A stretch of 64,000 bases of DNA. Source: Nocardia arthritidis NBRC 100137 (GTDB lineage: Bacteria; Actinomycetota; Actinomycetes; Mycobacteriales; Mycobacteriaceae). Position 1 is the stretch's first letter. Every line of letters starts with the position of its first letter. The stretch is taken from assembly GCF_001612765.1 (NCBI RefSeq), contig NZ_BDBB01000020.1, positions 1-64,000 on the forward strand. Reading direction: 5' to 3'. Positions 37,672-45,240 of this stretch are shown here, piece after piece. A program made the position numbers and the translations under genes. Under the pieces are notes generated by a model that worked only from the letters and a program-made list of their open reading frames with translations, made no database searches and had not been told where the DNA came from.

Positions 37672-37977
37672 ATGAAAGCCACACGCCTCGTTCGTCTGGG
37701 TCTTCCCCCGTTCTTGGCCGCGGCGGCGGCCCTGTTGTTCTGTCCGCCGACCGCCTCCGCGCAGGAGATGTGGAGCTACAACTGTTCGTCCCATTCGCCC
37801 GTGTGGGAGGGCAGGGTGACCGCTCTCGAGTGCACGGCGTCCGACGGTGCGCCGATGAGCGGAGAGATCACGCAGCCGTTCCGGGTGAACGGCGGCGAGA
37901 TCGTGAACTGCGCGTCCGGATGGGCTCACTTGCCCGACGTGATGGGCAAGGAATGCGGACCGGCGCCGGCGCAATAG
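37672..37977 (+). CDS. small secreted protein with four cysteines, function unknown
   Basis: 101 residues. A signal peptide (LVRLGLPPFLAAAAALLFCPPTASA) is followed by about 70 mature residues containing YNCSSHSP, LECTASDGAPMSGE, EIVNCASGW and GKECGPAP: four cysteines, suggesting two disulfides. AAGGAG precedes the ATG at good spacing. A strong hairpin terminator follows, so it is probably a single-gene transcript. I do not recognise the family. Confidence 0.75.
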   Translation: MKATRLVRLGLPPFLAAAAALLFCPPTASAQEMWSYNCSSHSPVWEGRVTALECTASDGAPMSGEITQPFRVNGGEIVNCASGWAHLPDVMGKECGPAPAQ

Positions 37978-37997
37978 CTGATCGACTGCTCGGCCAG

Positions 37998-38025
37998 TGG
38001 GCCTTGCCGCTTCCGGCAAGGCCCA
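37998..38025 (+). terminator. hairpin terminator after the small secreted protein gene
   Basis: GGGCCTTGCCG (37999-38009), loop CTTC, then CGGCAAGGCCC (38014-38024): a perfect 11-bp stem, extendable by one T-A pair, followed by TTCACTTTTATCC. It begins 21 bases after the stop codon. Confidence 0.85.
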
Positions 38026-38187
38026 TTCACTTTTATCCGGCTCGCGGGGGGCTGGCCCACTGACCACGACCGAGAGCCGATCCAAGGGGGACGAATTCCC
38101 ACCCCGGCGTCCCAAGGCCGCACCGAAGCCCGAGCCGGGCTCACACCGTAGGTGTTCCGCACGGGCCGGTCGCGTCCACTCAGGCTG

Positions 38188-38356
38188 CTACGCCTGGCCG
38201 ATGTACTCGACCTGGCCGTTCACAACGTCACCGTCGATGACGACGGGAGCCTCCACGGCGGCCCCCGTGTCGCCCAGCCGGATCAGGGCGGCGTGGGGCC
38301 TCGGGGTCGGCGATCGGGTCAAAGCCGAGCAGGGTTCGAGAGGCGTTGTGCCCTAC
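38188..38356 (-). pseudogene. unidentified frameshifted gene remnant
   Basis: Two minus-strand frames join into one protein-like stretch: NASRTLLGFDPIADPEAP in one frame, then HAALIRLGDTGAAVEAPVV and GDVVNGQVEYIGQA before a TAG at 38190-38188 in another. The switch is near 38300. Codon use is coding-like. No upstream part was found, and I do not recognise the family. The remainder of 38026-38508 gives nothing else. Confidence 0.35.
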
Positions 38357-38508
38357 CGGCACGCAGGGAGTTCGCTGTCGCGGTATTCCCAACAGTGGCG
38401 AAATTCTGGTTATCGATCCGCCTACGCTGCTCGATGACCGACGATTCGGGGTCGCGAGCGGGGGGCGGATGCCTCGCCCGTTGGTGAGGACTACGTGTTG
38501 GACAGGCG

Positions 38509-39624
38509 ATGACGCGACTCGTGCACTTCGTGGGCAGCTTGCCCGCACCGTTGACGACCGACGACCGCGACGTGCTGGAATGGTTCGTCGCGCGCAGCCG
38601 AGGCCACCGGCTTACCGGCGTTCCACGGGATCTGGATCCCACATGGGTCGTGGAGTACCTGCGCGAGCGGGAGAAACACAACGACGTCTTCGAAGTGGTG
38701 CGCAGCGGTGACTTCGCCGACTACGCCGACATGCGCGTCTACGGCATTCGTCGGGGCGCCACCCTCGAACCCCGGCACGTGGCAATGAACCGGGTCGACC
38801 GCATCGCCGCGGCCGCCACCGCCTTCCGCGAACTGCGTGATCGGCACCCCGAACTGGCCGACACCAGATTGCAGATCAGTCAACCGAATCCGCTCGACCT
38901 GGCGCTGTTCGTGTTCGGCGGCGCCGCGGTGGCCGACGGACTTCCGCTCGGGCGCGCGCTGCGTCACCTTCGGACGGTGACGCCCGCGCTGCGTAACCTG
39001 CCGGTTTTCGTCGAGGCCGTGCTGGCCGAAATGGCCGCGGTCACGGCCGAACAAGGCGAATTGATCACCTGGCAGGTGGAGTCGCCGATCGCCCAGCTCG
39101 CACTGGTGAAGGCGGCGCGATTCGGTGCGCAAGCTCCGGTCGGCCGTCTGGTCGCGCGCCAGTTGGCGGAATTCCTCGCGCAGACGCACGCTATCGGCGC
39201 ACAGACCGTCCTGCATCTTTGCTACGGCGACTACCGGCACAAGGAACTGCTCGCCCCGCGTAGTCTCGCGCCCGCGGTGCGACTGTTGAACACCGTCGCA
39301 CAAGATCTGCGCGCTCGCGCGGTGCCCCTGCCGCCCGCGCACATCCCTTGTGCGTACGGTGCTCATCCAGCCCCGTTGGACCCGGCGTTCTACCGGCCGC
39401 TGCGCGGACTGGACAAGGACTGGCGCGTCATCGCAGGGGTCGTGTCGCCGGAGGGAGCGCAAAACAGCATTCGTAGCCTGGCCATGTTCGAAGCAGCCGC
39501 AGGCCGGACCGCATACGGCGTGGCAACGGCATGCGGTCTCGGCCGATGCACCGTCGAGGACGCCGAGCTGGCCGCTGCGGCAACCGTGGCCACCGCTGAT
39601 GCCGCAGAGGTGGCGGTAGTCTGA
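38509..39624 (+). CDS. MetE/UroD-fold protein, cobalamin-independent methionine synthase-like
   Basis: 371 residues, about half the length of MetE and with a single barrel. The metal site of the MetE core is recognisable: HLC at 236-238 (TVLHLCYGDYRH) and C342 in ACGLGR near the C-terminus, corresponding to the His, Cys and Cys ligands for zinc. The N-terminus (LVHFVGSLPAP) replaces the usual pterin-binding part. It probably uses zinc to activate a thiol for alkyl transfer or thiol chemistry; substrate unknown. Known MetE-like short paralogues are largely uncharacterised. It stands alone. Confidence 0.68.
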   Translation: MTRLVHFVGSLPAPLTTDDRDVLEWFVARSRGHRLTGVPRDLDPTWVVEYLREREKHNDVFEVVRSGDFADYADMRVYGIRRGATLEPRHVAMNRVDRIAAAATAFRELRDRHPELADTRLQISQPNPLDLALFVFGGAAVADGLPLGRALRHLRTVTPALRNLPVFVEAVLAEMAAVTAEQGELITWQVESPIAQLALVKAARFGAQAPVGRLVARQLAEFLAQTHAIGAQTVLHLCYGDYRHKELLAPRSLAPAVRLLNTVAQDLRARAVPLPPAHIPCAYGAHPAPLDPAFYRPLRGLDKDWRVIAGVVSPEGAQNSIRSLAMFEAAAGRTAYGVATACGLGRCTVEDAELAAAATVATADAAEVAVV

Positions 39625-39735
39625 CTCGCCCGAGCGGACCCCGCCGGATACATCCGGTCGGGAACGGCGAACAGCTGCCATGTGCTCGGCGCACCTCGAT
39701 CGGCGTCGGCCTGCACCATCCGCAGTGCGTCGTCG

Positions 39736-40578
39736 CTACGGGTTTCGTCCGATCGGTCGGTGATCGGCCAGGAGCCGGCCTCCGAGGAAATCCAGAACCT
39801 GGTGCAGCGCAGCCTGGGTGGGCTGGCCGGGTTCATCGATGAGATGTTCGGTCAGGACCGAATGCGGGCTCAGCACGGCATCGGGATTGGCGTCGGCGTC
39901 ATCGAGTTCGATCGCTGTGAACGCGTCGCCGAGTTGGTCGCGCAGGAATTCGAATCGTTCGGCGGGCGAACGACGATCGCCGCGGAATCGCAACCCCATG
40001 ACCGGCAATCCGTCCGCGCAGCGCTCTTTGACGCGGGCCAGGTCGGCGGGGGACAAGTCGATGGAGTACTTCTGCCGGGAGGTGAATCCGAGGGGCAGTC
40101 CGGGCTGGGATAGTACAGGTGCGAGCAATCGGTCGTCGACCGCCATCGCCAGTGCGAATCCGCCGGTGAAGCACATTCCGACCGAGCCGACGCCCGGTCC
40201 GCCGCAACGGTGGTGCTCGTGCTCGGCCAGCGCTCGCAGCCACTGCACGACCGGCGAGGTGCGACCGGTCGCTAGCACAACGAACTCTCGGCTGACGCAG
40301 ACCGAGCCGAACTGCCCGACAACGTTCGCCAGCGCCGAGGCGAGTCCATGCGCGGCGGGACTCGGATCCCGGCCGGGATTGCCGTACAGATGCGGAACGA
40401 CCGCCGTGCACCCGATAGCCGCGACTCGCCGCGCGAAGTCGAATACGTGCGGCGAGATACCGGGAAATTCCGCCATGACGATCACGGCGGGGCCGGAGCC
40501 CTTACGGAACAGGGTGCGGGTCTTGCCTTCGTAGGTGAAGGTATCGCGCTGGAAGTCGACGAGAGTGTCATCGGCCAT
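39736..40578 (-). CDS. dienelactone hydrolase family protein (cysteine-type)
   Basis: 280 residues of alpha/beta-hydrolase fold with the classical dienelactone-hydrolase nucleophile: C136 in GSVGMCFTGG. FRGDRRSPAERF supplies the likely aspartate and SPHSVLTEH a histidine. The N-terminus has FRKGSGPAVIVMAEFPGISP and VPHLYGNPG. Unlike the serine-type relative at 1.4-2.1 kb, this one keeps the cysteine. Function is probably hydrolysis of a lactone or ester in catabolism. No operon partner. Confidence 0.85.
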   Translation of the reverse strand: MADDTLVDFQRDTFTYEGKTRTLFRKGSGPAVIVMAEFPGISPHVFDFARRVAAIGCTAVVPHLYGNPGRDPSPAAHGLASALANVVGQFGSVCVSREFVVLATGRTSPVVQWLRALAEHEHHRCGGPGVGSVGMCFTGGFALAMAVDDRLLAPVLSQPGLPLGFTSRQKYSIDLSPADLARVKERCADGLPVMGLRFRGDRRSPAERFEFLRDQLGDAFTAIELDDADANPDAVLSPHSVLTEHLIDEPGQPTQAALHQVLDFLGGRLLADHRPIGRNP

Positions 40579-40798
40579 GGTGGGGTCCTCCTCGAAAGTG
40601 GACCATCACTATCGACCGGCCGACGTCGCCGGTTATAGGACGAATGTTCCCCATGCTCGAGTGCGGCGCTGCGTCGACCGGGGCCTCAGGGCGAGCGGTT
40701 CGTCATCGACAGCTGCGGCGGGAGTGTGCCGGTGCTGAGCCTTTATCCGCCGTCAGGGCATTTGGTAGTGGCGATGGGGTAGCGGCCCGGTCCGGGTG

Positions 40799-41116
40799 TC
40801 AGTCGTGTTCCTGGTGCAATGCGGCGTTACGCTCCAGGGCTTCGGTGAGTTGGTCTTCGAGGATGATGATCCGGCAGGCTGCCTCGAGCGGTGTGCCCTG
40901 ATCGACGAGTTCGCGGGCACGCGCGGCGATGCGCAGCTGATAGCGGGAGTAGCGCCGGTGCCCACCGGCGGATCGTTGCGGGGTGATCAGTTCCGCCTCG
41001 TCCAGGCTGCGCAGGAACGCCTGGGTGGTGCCGAGCAGGTCCGCGGCCCGGCCCATCGTGTAGGCGGGGTAGTCCTCGTCGTCGAACTTCTCGTTCGCGG
41101 TCGTGAGTTCAGAAAT
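40799..41116 (-). CDS. MerR family regulator, paralogue 1
   Basis: About 105 residues with a MerR-type winged helix: YTMGRAADLLGTTQAFLRSLDEAELITP, then RSAGGHRRYSRYQLRIAARA and a C-terminal helix ending ALHQEHD. It lacks an effector domain, as in HspR-like or BldC-like short MerR proteins. The probable start is ATT at 41116, seven bases after GGAGG; no ATG, GTG or TTG lies at that position, and the ATG at 41167 falls inside a hairpin. It is very similar to the gene at 44180-44548 and shares its upstream layout. Confidence 0.8.
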   Translation of the reverse strand: MSELTTANEKFDDEDYPAYTMGRAADLLGTTQAFLRSLDEAELITPQRSAGGHRRYSRYQLRIAARARELVDQGTPLEAACRIIILEDQLTEALERNAALHQEHD

Positions 41117-41137
41117 CGTGATGCCTCCACGCGACGA

Positions 41138-41167
41138 GTGCCCCGGTGCCTGATGGCACCGGGGCAC
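41138..41167 (-). other. strong hairpin in the MerR-1 leader
   Basis: GTGCCCCGGTGCC (41138-41150), loop TGAT, then GGCACCGGGGCAC (41155-41167): a perfect 13-bp stem ending about 21 bases before the probable start. It could be an attenuator, or a terminator of a short upstream transcript. No T-run follows. Confidence 0.75.
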
Positions 41168-41459
41168 TTAGGGGAATTACTAACCATCTTCCGACAAATA
41201 TCCGAGCTTCGGTCGCCGCCCGAGCCACACACGCCGGTGGGCGACGCGACGGTAGGCAACTCCTCCTTCCTGTTCACGGGTACTTCAATTCTTCGTGCAC
41301 TTCACCTTGCGTGCCCGGCGGGCGGCGGGGACCGTCGTACCTCATGGCCCCGCAGCCGCGCCCGCCGTCTTCAACCTCCACGGGCAGTTCGTCATCTCCC
41401 GTGCCACTCGAGACTTACTTCTTCGTTCGCCCCACAGAAGTTACCCGGACCTACGATGA

Positions 41460-41485
41460 ATGTCTACTGTCGCCACAGTAGATTT
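41460..41485 (-). promoter_or_regulatory. shared inverted-repeat element upstream of MerR-1
   Basis: Read on the minus strand: AAATCTAC, ten bases, GTAGACAT. The TCTAC/GTAGA arms with a 10-base spacer fit a MerR-type operator. The same 16 bases occur upstream of the second MerR gene at 44900-44925, at nearly the same distance from the gene. The 41168-41591 gap otherwise holds a roughly 290-base leader with no confident gene. Confidence 0.65.
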
Positions 41486-41591
41486 CTGGGAGTGTCGTTA
41501 TCAGCCGCCGCTGGACCGGCCGAGCCTGCAAGATCGACCACTGCCCTTGCGCCTCCGATGAGTTTCGAGCGCGTAGAACGTCTACCCGGTC

Positions 41592-42143
41592 ATGAGGAAA
41601 CTGATCTACGGGTTCGGCGTGTCCCTGGACGGCTACATCAACGACCGCGACGGCAGCATCGACTGGACCAACCCGGACGAGGAGCTGCACCAGTTCCACA
41701 ACGACCGCTACCGCGATATCGAGGTCTCGCTGCACGGCCGTCGCCTGTATGAGTTGATGGCCGAGTACTGGCCGCGCGTGCCCGAGGACGCGCCGCGCAT
41801 CGAGCGTGAGTTCGGCAGACTCTGGACGGAGAAGCCGAAGGTCGTCTTCTCCCGGACGCTCACCGAAGTCCAGTGGAACAGCACGCTGGTGAGTGAGAAC
41901 GCGGTCGAGGAGGTCCGCAGGCTCAAGGGTGCAGGCGATGGCGTCATGGAGGTCGGCGGCGCGAGCCTGGCGGCCTCGCTGATGCCACACGGGCTCATCG
42001 ACGAGTACCAGCTGTTCCTCTCGCCCGTGGCGCTCGGCGGTGGCACACCGCTGTTTCCCCCGCTGGACAAGCGCATACAGCTCCGATTGGCCGAGACAAG
42101 GCACTTCGACACCGTGGTGATGCTGCGCTACATCGCCGACTGA
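41592..42143 (+). CDS. dihydrofolate reductase / RibD C-terminal family protein
   Basis: 183 residues. RKLIYGFGVSLDGYINDRDG at the start and MEVGGASLAASLMPHGLIDE near 120-140 are hallmarks of RibD_C/DHFR-fold reductases, with LSPVALGGGTPLFPPL at the NADPH/substrate end. Many stand-alone members exist in actinomycetes without a known substrate; this one has no riboflavin genes beside it. ATG 41592 is taken as start. It sits between the two MerR paralogues, next to the tetR gene. Confidence 0.87.
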   Translation: MRKLIYGFGVSLDGYINDRDGSIDWTNPDEELHQFHNDRYRDIEVSLHGRRLYELMAEYWPRVPEDAPRIEREFGRLWTEKPKVVFSRTLTEVQWNSTLVSENAVEEVRRLKGAGDGVMEVGGASLAASLMPHGLIDEYQLFLSPVALGGGTPLFPPLDKRIQLRLAETRHFDTVVMLRYIAD

Positions 42144-42237
42144 GGTCCGTTCAACCGCAGCGGGCCCCGCTACGGCAAGAACGGAGAACACGTCGCGAAG
42201 GCGCAGAGGAGGCGCTCATCTGGTTTCTCGGCGCGCG

Positions 42238-42918
42238 TCAGCCCGAGATGCGGGCTTGGATGCCGTCGAGGAGGAAGTCGAGGCCGATTCGGAAGGTTTG
42301 GTCGGCGTCCAGGTGGGCGCCATCGCGGACGACCGTGGCGAGCGCGGGGAAGCGGCCGGTTGCGAAGGTCCGCTCCAGATAAGGTCCGAAGGCGGCCTGC
42401 CACTGCTGCTGGTCCATTCCAGTGGCCCGCTCAGCGCGCCGCTCGGTGATCTCCCGGCGCACCGCGCCGATCACGTATGCATTGACCGCGGCGACCACCG
42501 GCATGACGGCATCCACGTCGACTTCGGTCATCGCGGCCACCACAGCCTCTCCTCTTGCGAGCGCGTGCGGCCCTAGCTGGGGCCGCCCACCGATCAAGTC
42601 GGCGAGCCATTCATGCTGGTGAACGGCCTGACGGGTGGTTTCGGCGAGGGAGCGCAGCACCTCTCGCCAACCGTCTCCGGCCGGGCGGATCTCGGCGTAG
42701 ACCGCATCGACCATCAGGTCGAGCAACTCCTCCTTGGTAGCGATGTAGCTGTAGAGCCGCATCGGCCCCACATCCAGTGCGGCGGCGACCTTGCGTAGCG
42801 ACACCGCCGCCAAGCCGTCCGCGTCGGCCAGCCGGATCGCTGCTCGTACGATCCGCTCCCGGCTCAGTGGTGCAGGCACCGGTCGATCCGGCGGCTCCGG
42901 CCTCTCCCAGACCAACAT
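42238..42918 (-). CDS. TetR family repressor
   Basis: 226 residues. The N-terminal helix-turn-helix reads SRERIVRAAIRLADADGLAA, then LRKVAAALDVGPMRLYSYIATKEEL. The C-terminal part resembles the tetracycline-repressor class (TetR_C), with a helical bundle and FLLDGIQARISG at the end. It is divergent from the FAD monooxygenase gene, and the 69-base gap holds a palindrome, the usual arrangement for a repressor controlling an efflux or inactivation gene and itself. Confidence 0.88.
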   Translation of the reverse strand: MLVWERPEPPDRPVPAPLSRERIVRAAIRLADADGLAAVSLRKVAAALDVGPMRLYSYIATKEELLDLMVDAVYAEIRPAGDGWREVLRSLAETTRQAVHQHEWLADLIGGRPQLGPHALARGEAVVAAMTEVDVDAVMPVVAAVNAYVIGAVRREITERRAERATGMDQQQWQAAFGPYLERTFATGRFPALATVVRDGAHLDADQTFRIGLDFLLDGIQARISG

Positions 42919-42942
42919 GCCGCTGACAATACATCGCCACCT

Positions 42943-42961
42943 TCCGATACAGTGTATCGGA
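42943..42961. promoter_or_regulatory. palindromic operator between tetR and FAD monooxygenase genes
   Basis: TCCGATACA, G, TGTATCGGA: perfect 9-bp arms. A partial copy ATACAGTG recurs at 42965-42972, just before the monooxygenase start. It is placed to control both divergent genes. Confidence 0.75.
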
Positions 42962-42986
42962 TCAATACAGTGAATTGGAGGCGGAC

Positions 42987-44096
42987 ATGACCGTAACCAT
43001 CATCGGAGCCGGACTGGGCGGATTGGCCCTCGCTCGGGTGCTACACGTGAACGGCATCGACGCCGTCGTGTATGAGCGTGAATCGTCACGCGGCGCGCGT
43101 GGTCAGGGCGGCATGCTCGACATCCACTCCGGCCAGCGGGCGCTGCGCGAGGCCGGCCTGATCGACCAGTTCCACGCGATTGCTCGTGGTGAAGGCCAGG
43201 ACATGCGTCTTCTCGAGCCGGATGGCACGCTGCTGCTCCAGGAGGACACTCCCGAAGACGCCCCGCTCGATCGACCCGAGGTCGACCGTGCCGATCTGCG
43301 CAAGCTGCTGCTGGATTCCCTTCCCGAAGACATGGTGCGCTGGGGGCGCGCGTTCGAATCCGCCGACCGCGGCCTGCTGCACTTCGCCGACGGCGGCAGT
43401 GCGACGTATGACCTGCTGGTCGGCGCCGACGGCGCGCAGTCCCGCGTCCGCGCGCTGGTCACCGATGCCCGCCCGGCGCATATCGGCCAGAACGTCGTCG
43501 AGATCGGCATTCCCGACATCGACCGCACGCACCCCGACCTCGCGGCGATGGTCGGGCGCGGCAACTACTGGGTGCTCGGCAACGGACTATCCCTCGCGGC
43601 ACAGCGCAACGGCGACGGCCGCGTTCGTATCGGCCTCAGCTTCTATCACACCGCCGAGGACTGGTTCGCGACCAGCGGGATCCCGTTCGACGACCCGGCC
43701 GCCGCACGGGCGCGGCTGATCGACCTGCTCCCCGGCTGGGACGCACGGTTCACCGCCCTGATCGCGGCTTGCGACGACACGATCATGGCGCGGTCGATCA
43801 CCGCTCTCCCGGTCGGCCTGACCTGGCCGTCGAGGCCGGACGTCACGCTGGTCGGCGATGCCGCGCACTTGATGCCGCCGGTGGGAGAGGGCGCCAACAT
43901 GGCGCTGCTCGACGGCGCCCTGCTCGGTCTCGCGCTGGCCGCGCACCCGGACGACGTTCCCGTCGCCGTCGAGGAATACGAACGCGAGATGTTCGAGCGC
44001 ACCAGCGCTGCCGCCCGGATGTCCGCGGACTTGCAGGAATTGCTGATGTCGCCGGACGCCGCACAGAAGATGCTCGCGTTCTTCCAACCTGGCTGA
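42987..44096 (+). CDS. FAD-dependent monooxygenase, TetX-like
   Basis: 369 residues of the PHBH-type flavin monooxygenase fold. The FAD motif GAGLGGLALARVL is at the N-terminus, the DG motif is LLVGADGAQSRVRALV near 150, and the GD motif GDAAHLMPPVGEGANMALLDG is near 290. The sequence reads like the Tet(X)/tetracycline-modifying group, and the divergent TetR repressor supports regulation by a small aromatic compound. Whether it confers resistance or acts in catabolism is not decided by sequence. ATG 42987 has GGAG upstream; TTG 42975 is an alternative. Confidence 0.85.
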   Translation: MTVTIIGAGLGGLALARVLHVNGIDAVVYERESSRGARGQGGMLDIHSGQRALREAGLIDQFHAIARGEGQDMRLLEPDGTLLLQEDTPEDAPLDRPEVDRADLRKLLLDSLPEDMVRWGRAFESADRGLLHFADGGSATYDLLVGADGAQSRVRALVTDARPAHIGQNVVEIGIPDIDRTHPDLAAMVGRGNYWVLGNGLSLAAQRNGDGRVRIGLSFYHTAEDWFATSGIPFDDPAAARARLIDLLPGWDARFTALIAACDDTIMARSITALPVGLTWPSRPDVTLVGDAAHLMPPVGEGANMALLDGALLGLALAAHPDDVPVAVEEYEREMFERTSAAARMSADLQELLMSPDAAQKMLAFFQPG

Positions 44097-44179
44097 ACTG
44101 TCACCGAATACGGCTGGTGAAGTCGACTGCCACAGGGGCGGCAGCACGAACTCGGCGCCTGGTGTGGGGCTGGTTGAGT

Positions 44180-44548
44180 TCAGCTGTCGGGGTCCGGTGC
44201 AGGTGGTTCTTGTCGGGAGAGTTCCGCGTTGAGTTCGAGGGCTTCGGCGAGCTGGTCTTCCAGGACGATGATCCGGCACGCCGCCTCCAGCGGTGTGCCC
44301 TGATCGACCAGTGCGCGGGCGCGGGCGGCGATACGCAGCTGGTAGCGGGAGTAGCGGCGGTGTCCGCCTTCGGAGCGCTGCGGTGTCAGCAGTTCGGCGG
44401 CGTCGAGGCCGCGCAAGAAGGCGGGGGTGACGCCGAGAATTTCCGCCGCTCTGCCCATGCTGTAGGCGGGATAGTCCTCGTCATCGAGCCTCTCAGCAGC
44501 ACTGGAGGCATCAGTGGGGTCTGGGGGATCTGTGTTCGGTTGCTGCAC
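44180..44548 (-). CDS. MerR family regulator, paralogue 2
   Basis: 122 residues. The winged-helix core YSMGRAAEILGVTPAFLRGLDAAELLTP plus EGGHRRYSRYQLRIAARA is nearly identical to paralogue 1 at 40.8 kb; only the first 22 and last 12 residues differ clearly. ATG 44548 starts MQQPNTDPPD. A hairpin lies 26 bases upstream and a shared inverted-repeat element about 355 bases upstream, as in paralogue 1. The two genes are in the same orientation and bracket the DHFR-like, tetR and TetX-like genes. Confidence 0.85.
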   Translation of the reverse strand: MQQPNTDPPDPTDASSAAERLDDEDYPAYSMGRAAEILGVTPAFLRGLDAAELLTPQRSEGGHRRYSRYQLRIAARARALVDQGTPLEAACRIIVLEDQLAEALELNAELSRQEPPAPDPDS

Positions 44549-44574
44549 AACACCTCTGGATTCATACGACTCGA

Positions 44575-44601
44575 GGCCCCGGCGCTCAGTGCGCCGGGGC
44601 C
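44575..44601 (-). other. strong hairpin in the MerR-2 leader
   Basis: GGCCCCGGCGC (44575-44585), loop TCAGT, GCGCCGGGGCC (44591-44601): a perfect 11-bp stem. It matches the MerR-1 hairpin in position but not in sequence, which argues for a kept function. Confidence 0.75.
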
Positions 44602-44899
44602 CGGGATATCGAGGGGGTTTTCACGTCAATTCCGTCGGTCGGCGATAGGGCCGACCTCGGGCGCCGCGCCCGGCAACGGGCCGGGACGCGGAATCTGGGA
44701 AGAGCTGTTCAGTGACCACCTCCTGCATTGCCGGTTGGTCTGCGGTAATTCGTCATCCCCTCCGGCGGTCCGGCCGACTGCACCGAATTCTCTTCTCCGC
44801 CGGAGGGGATGGGTCCATCTTGCTTCCGGTGCAGGTCACCTGCCCGGCCAACCAGACTTTCATCTCCAACGACAGCGACTGTACACCGGTTCTCTCAGC
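44602..44899 (-). other. roughly 300-base leader of MerR-2, small frames only
   Basis: Between the shared element and the hairpin the minus strand offers short frames, for example one starting MKVWLAGQVTCTGSKMD and one containing EQLFPDSASRPVAGRG. Neither has a convincing ribosome site, nor a clear counterpart in the 41168-41459 leader. The region may act as RNA. Confidence 0.35.
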
Positions 44900-44925
44900 A
44901 TGTCTACATCATGCGCTGTAGATTT
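44900..44925 (-). promoter_or_regulatory. shared inverted-repeat element upstream of MerR-2
   Basis: Minus strand: AAATCTAC, ten bases, GTAGACAT, the same flanks as at 41460-41485 with an unrelated 10-base centre. The right-hand part of this intergenic region (44926-45240) has no gene that I can support. Confidence 0.65.
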
Positions 44926-45240
44926 TCTCCATCCAGATACGCGCGTCTTACTCCCCGGGCCCTCCTGGCCGGTGGGCCGGGGGGAGCGCAGTCCACGGTC
45001 AACACCCCGGCGATGCGGTCGGGGATTTGCGGTCGGTCGGGTGCCACGCGCGTACCGCCGTAGGAGCAGCCAAGGCGAAACGAATCAGCCGAGCGCGGGA
45101 CAGACCGGAAGGCGCGCTCGCGGGCCCTCGGTCAGACCGAGACGCATCCGGGGCCGCCCGGGATGCGTCTCGCTGGAACCTGTGATGGATCGCAACTGCC
45201 CCCGCCGAGCTGTGGGATAGCCACGAGCCCGCGCGGGCCG

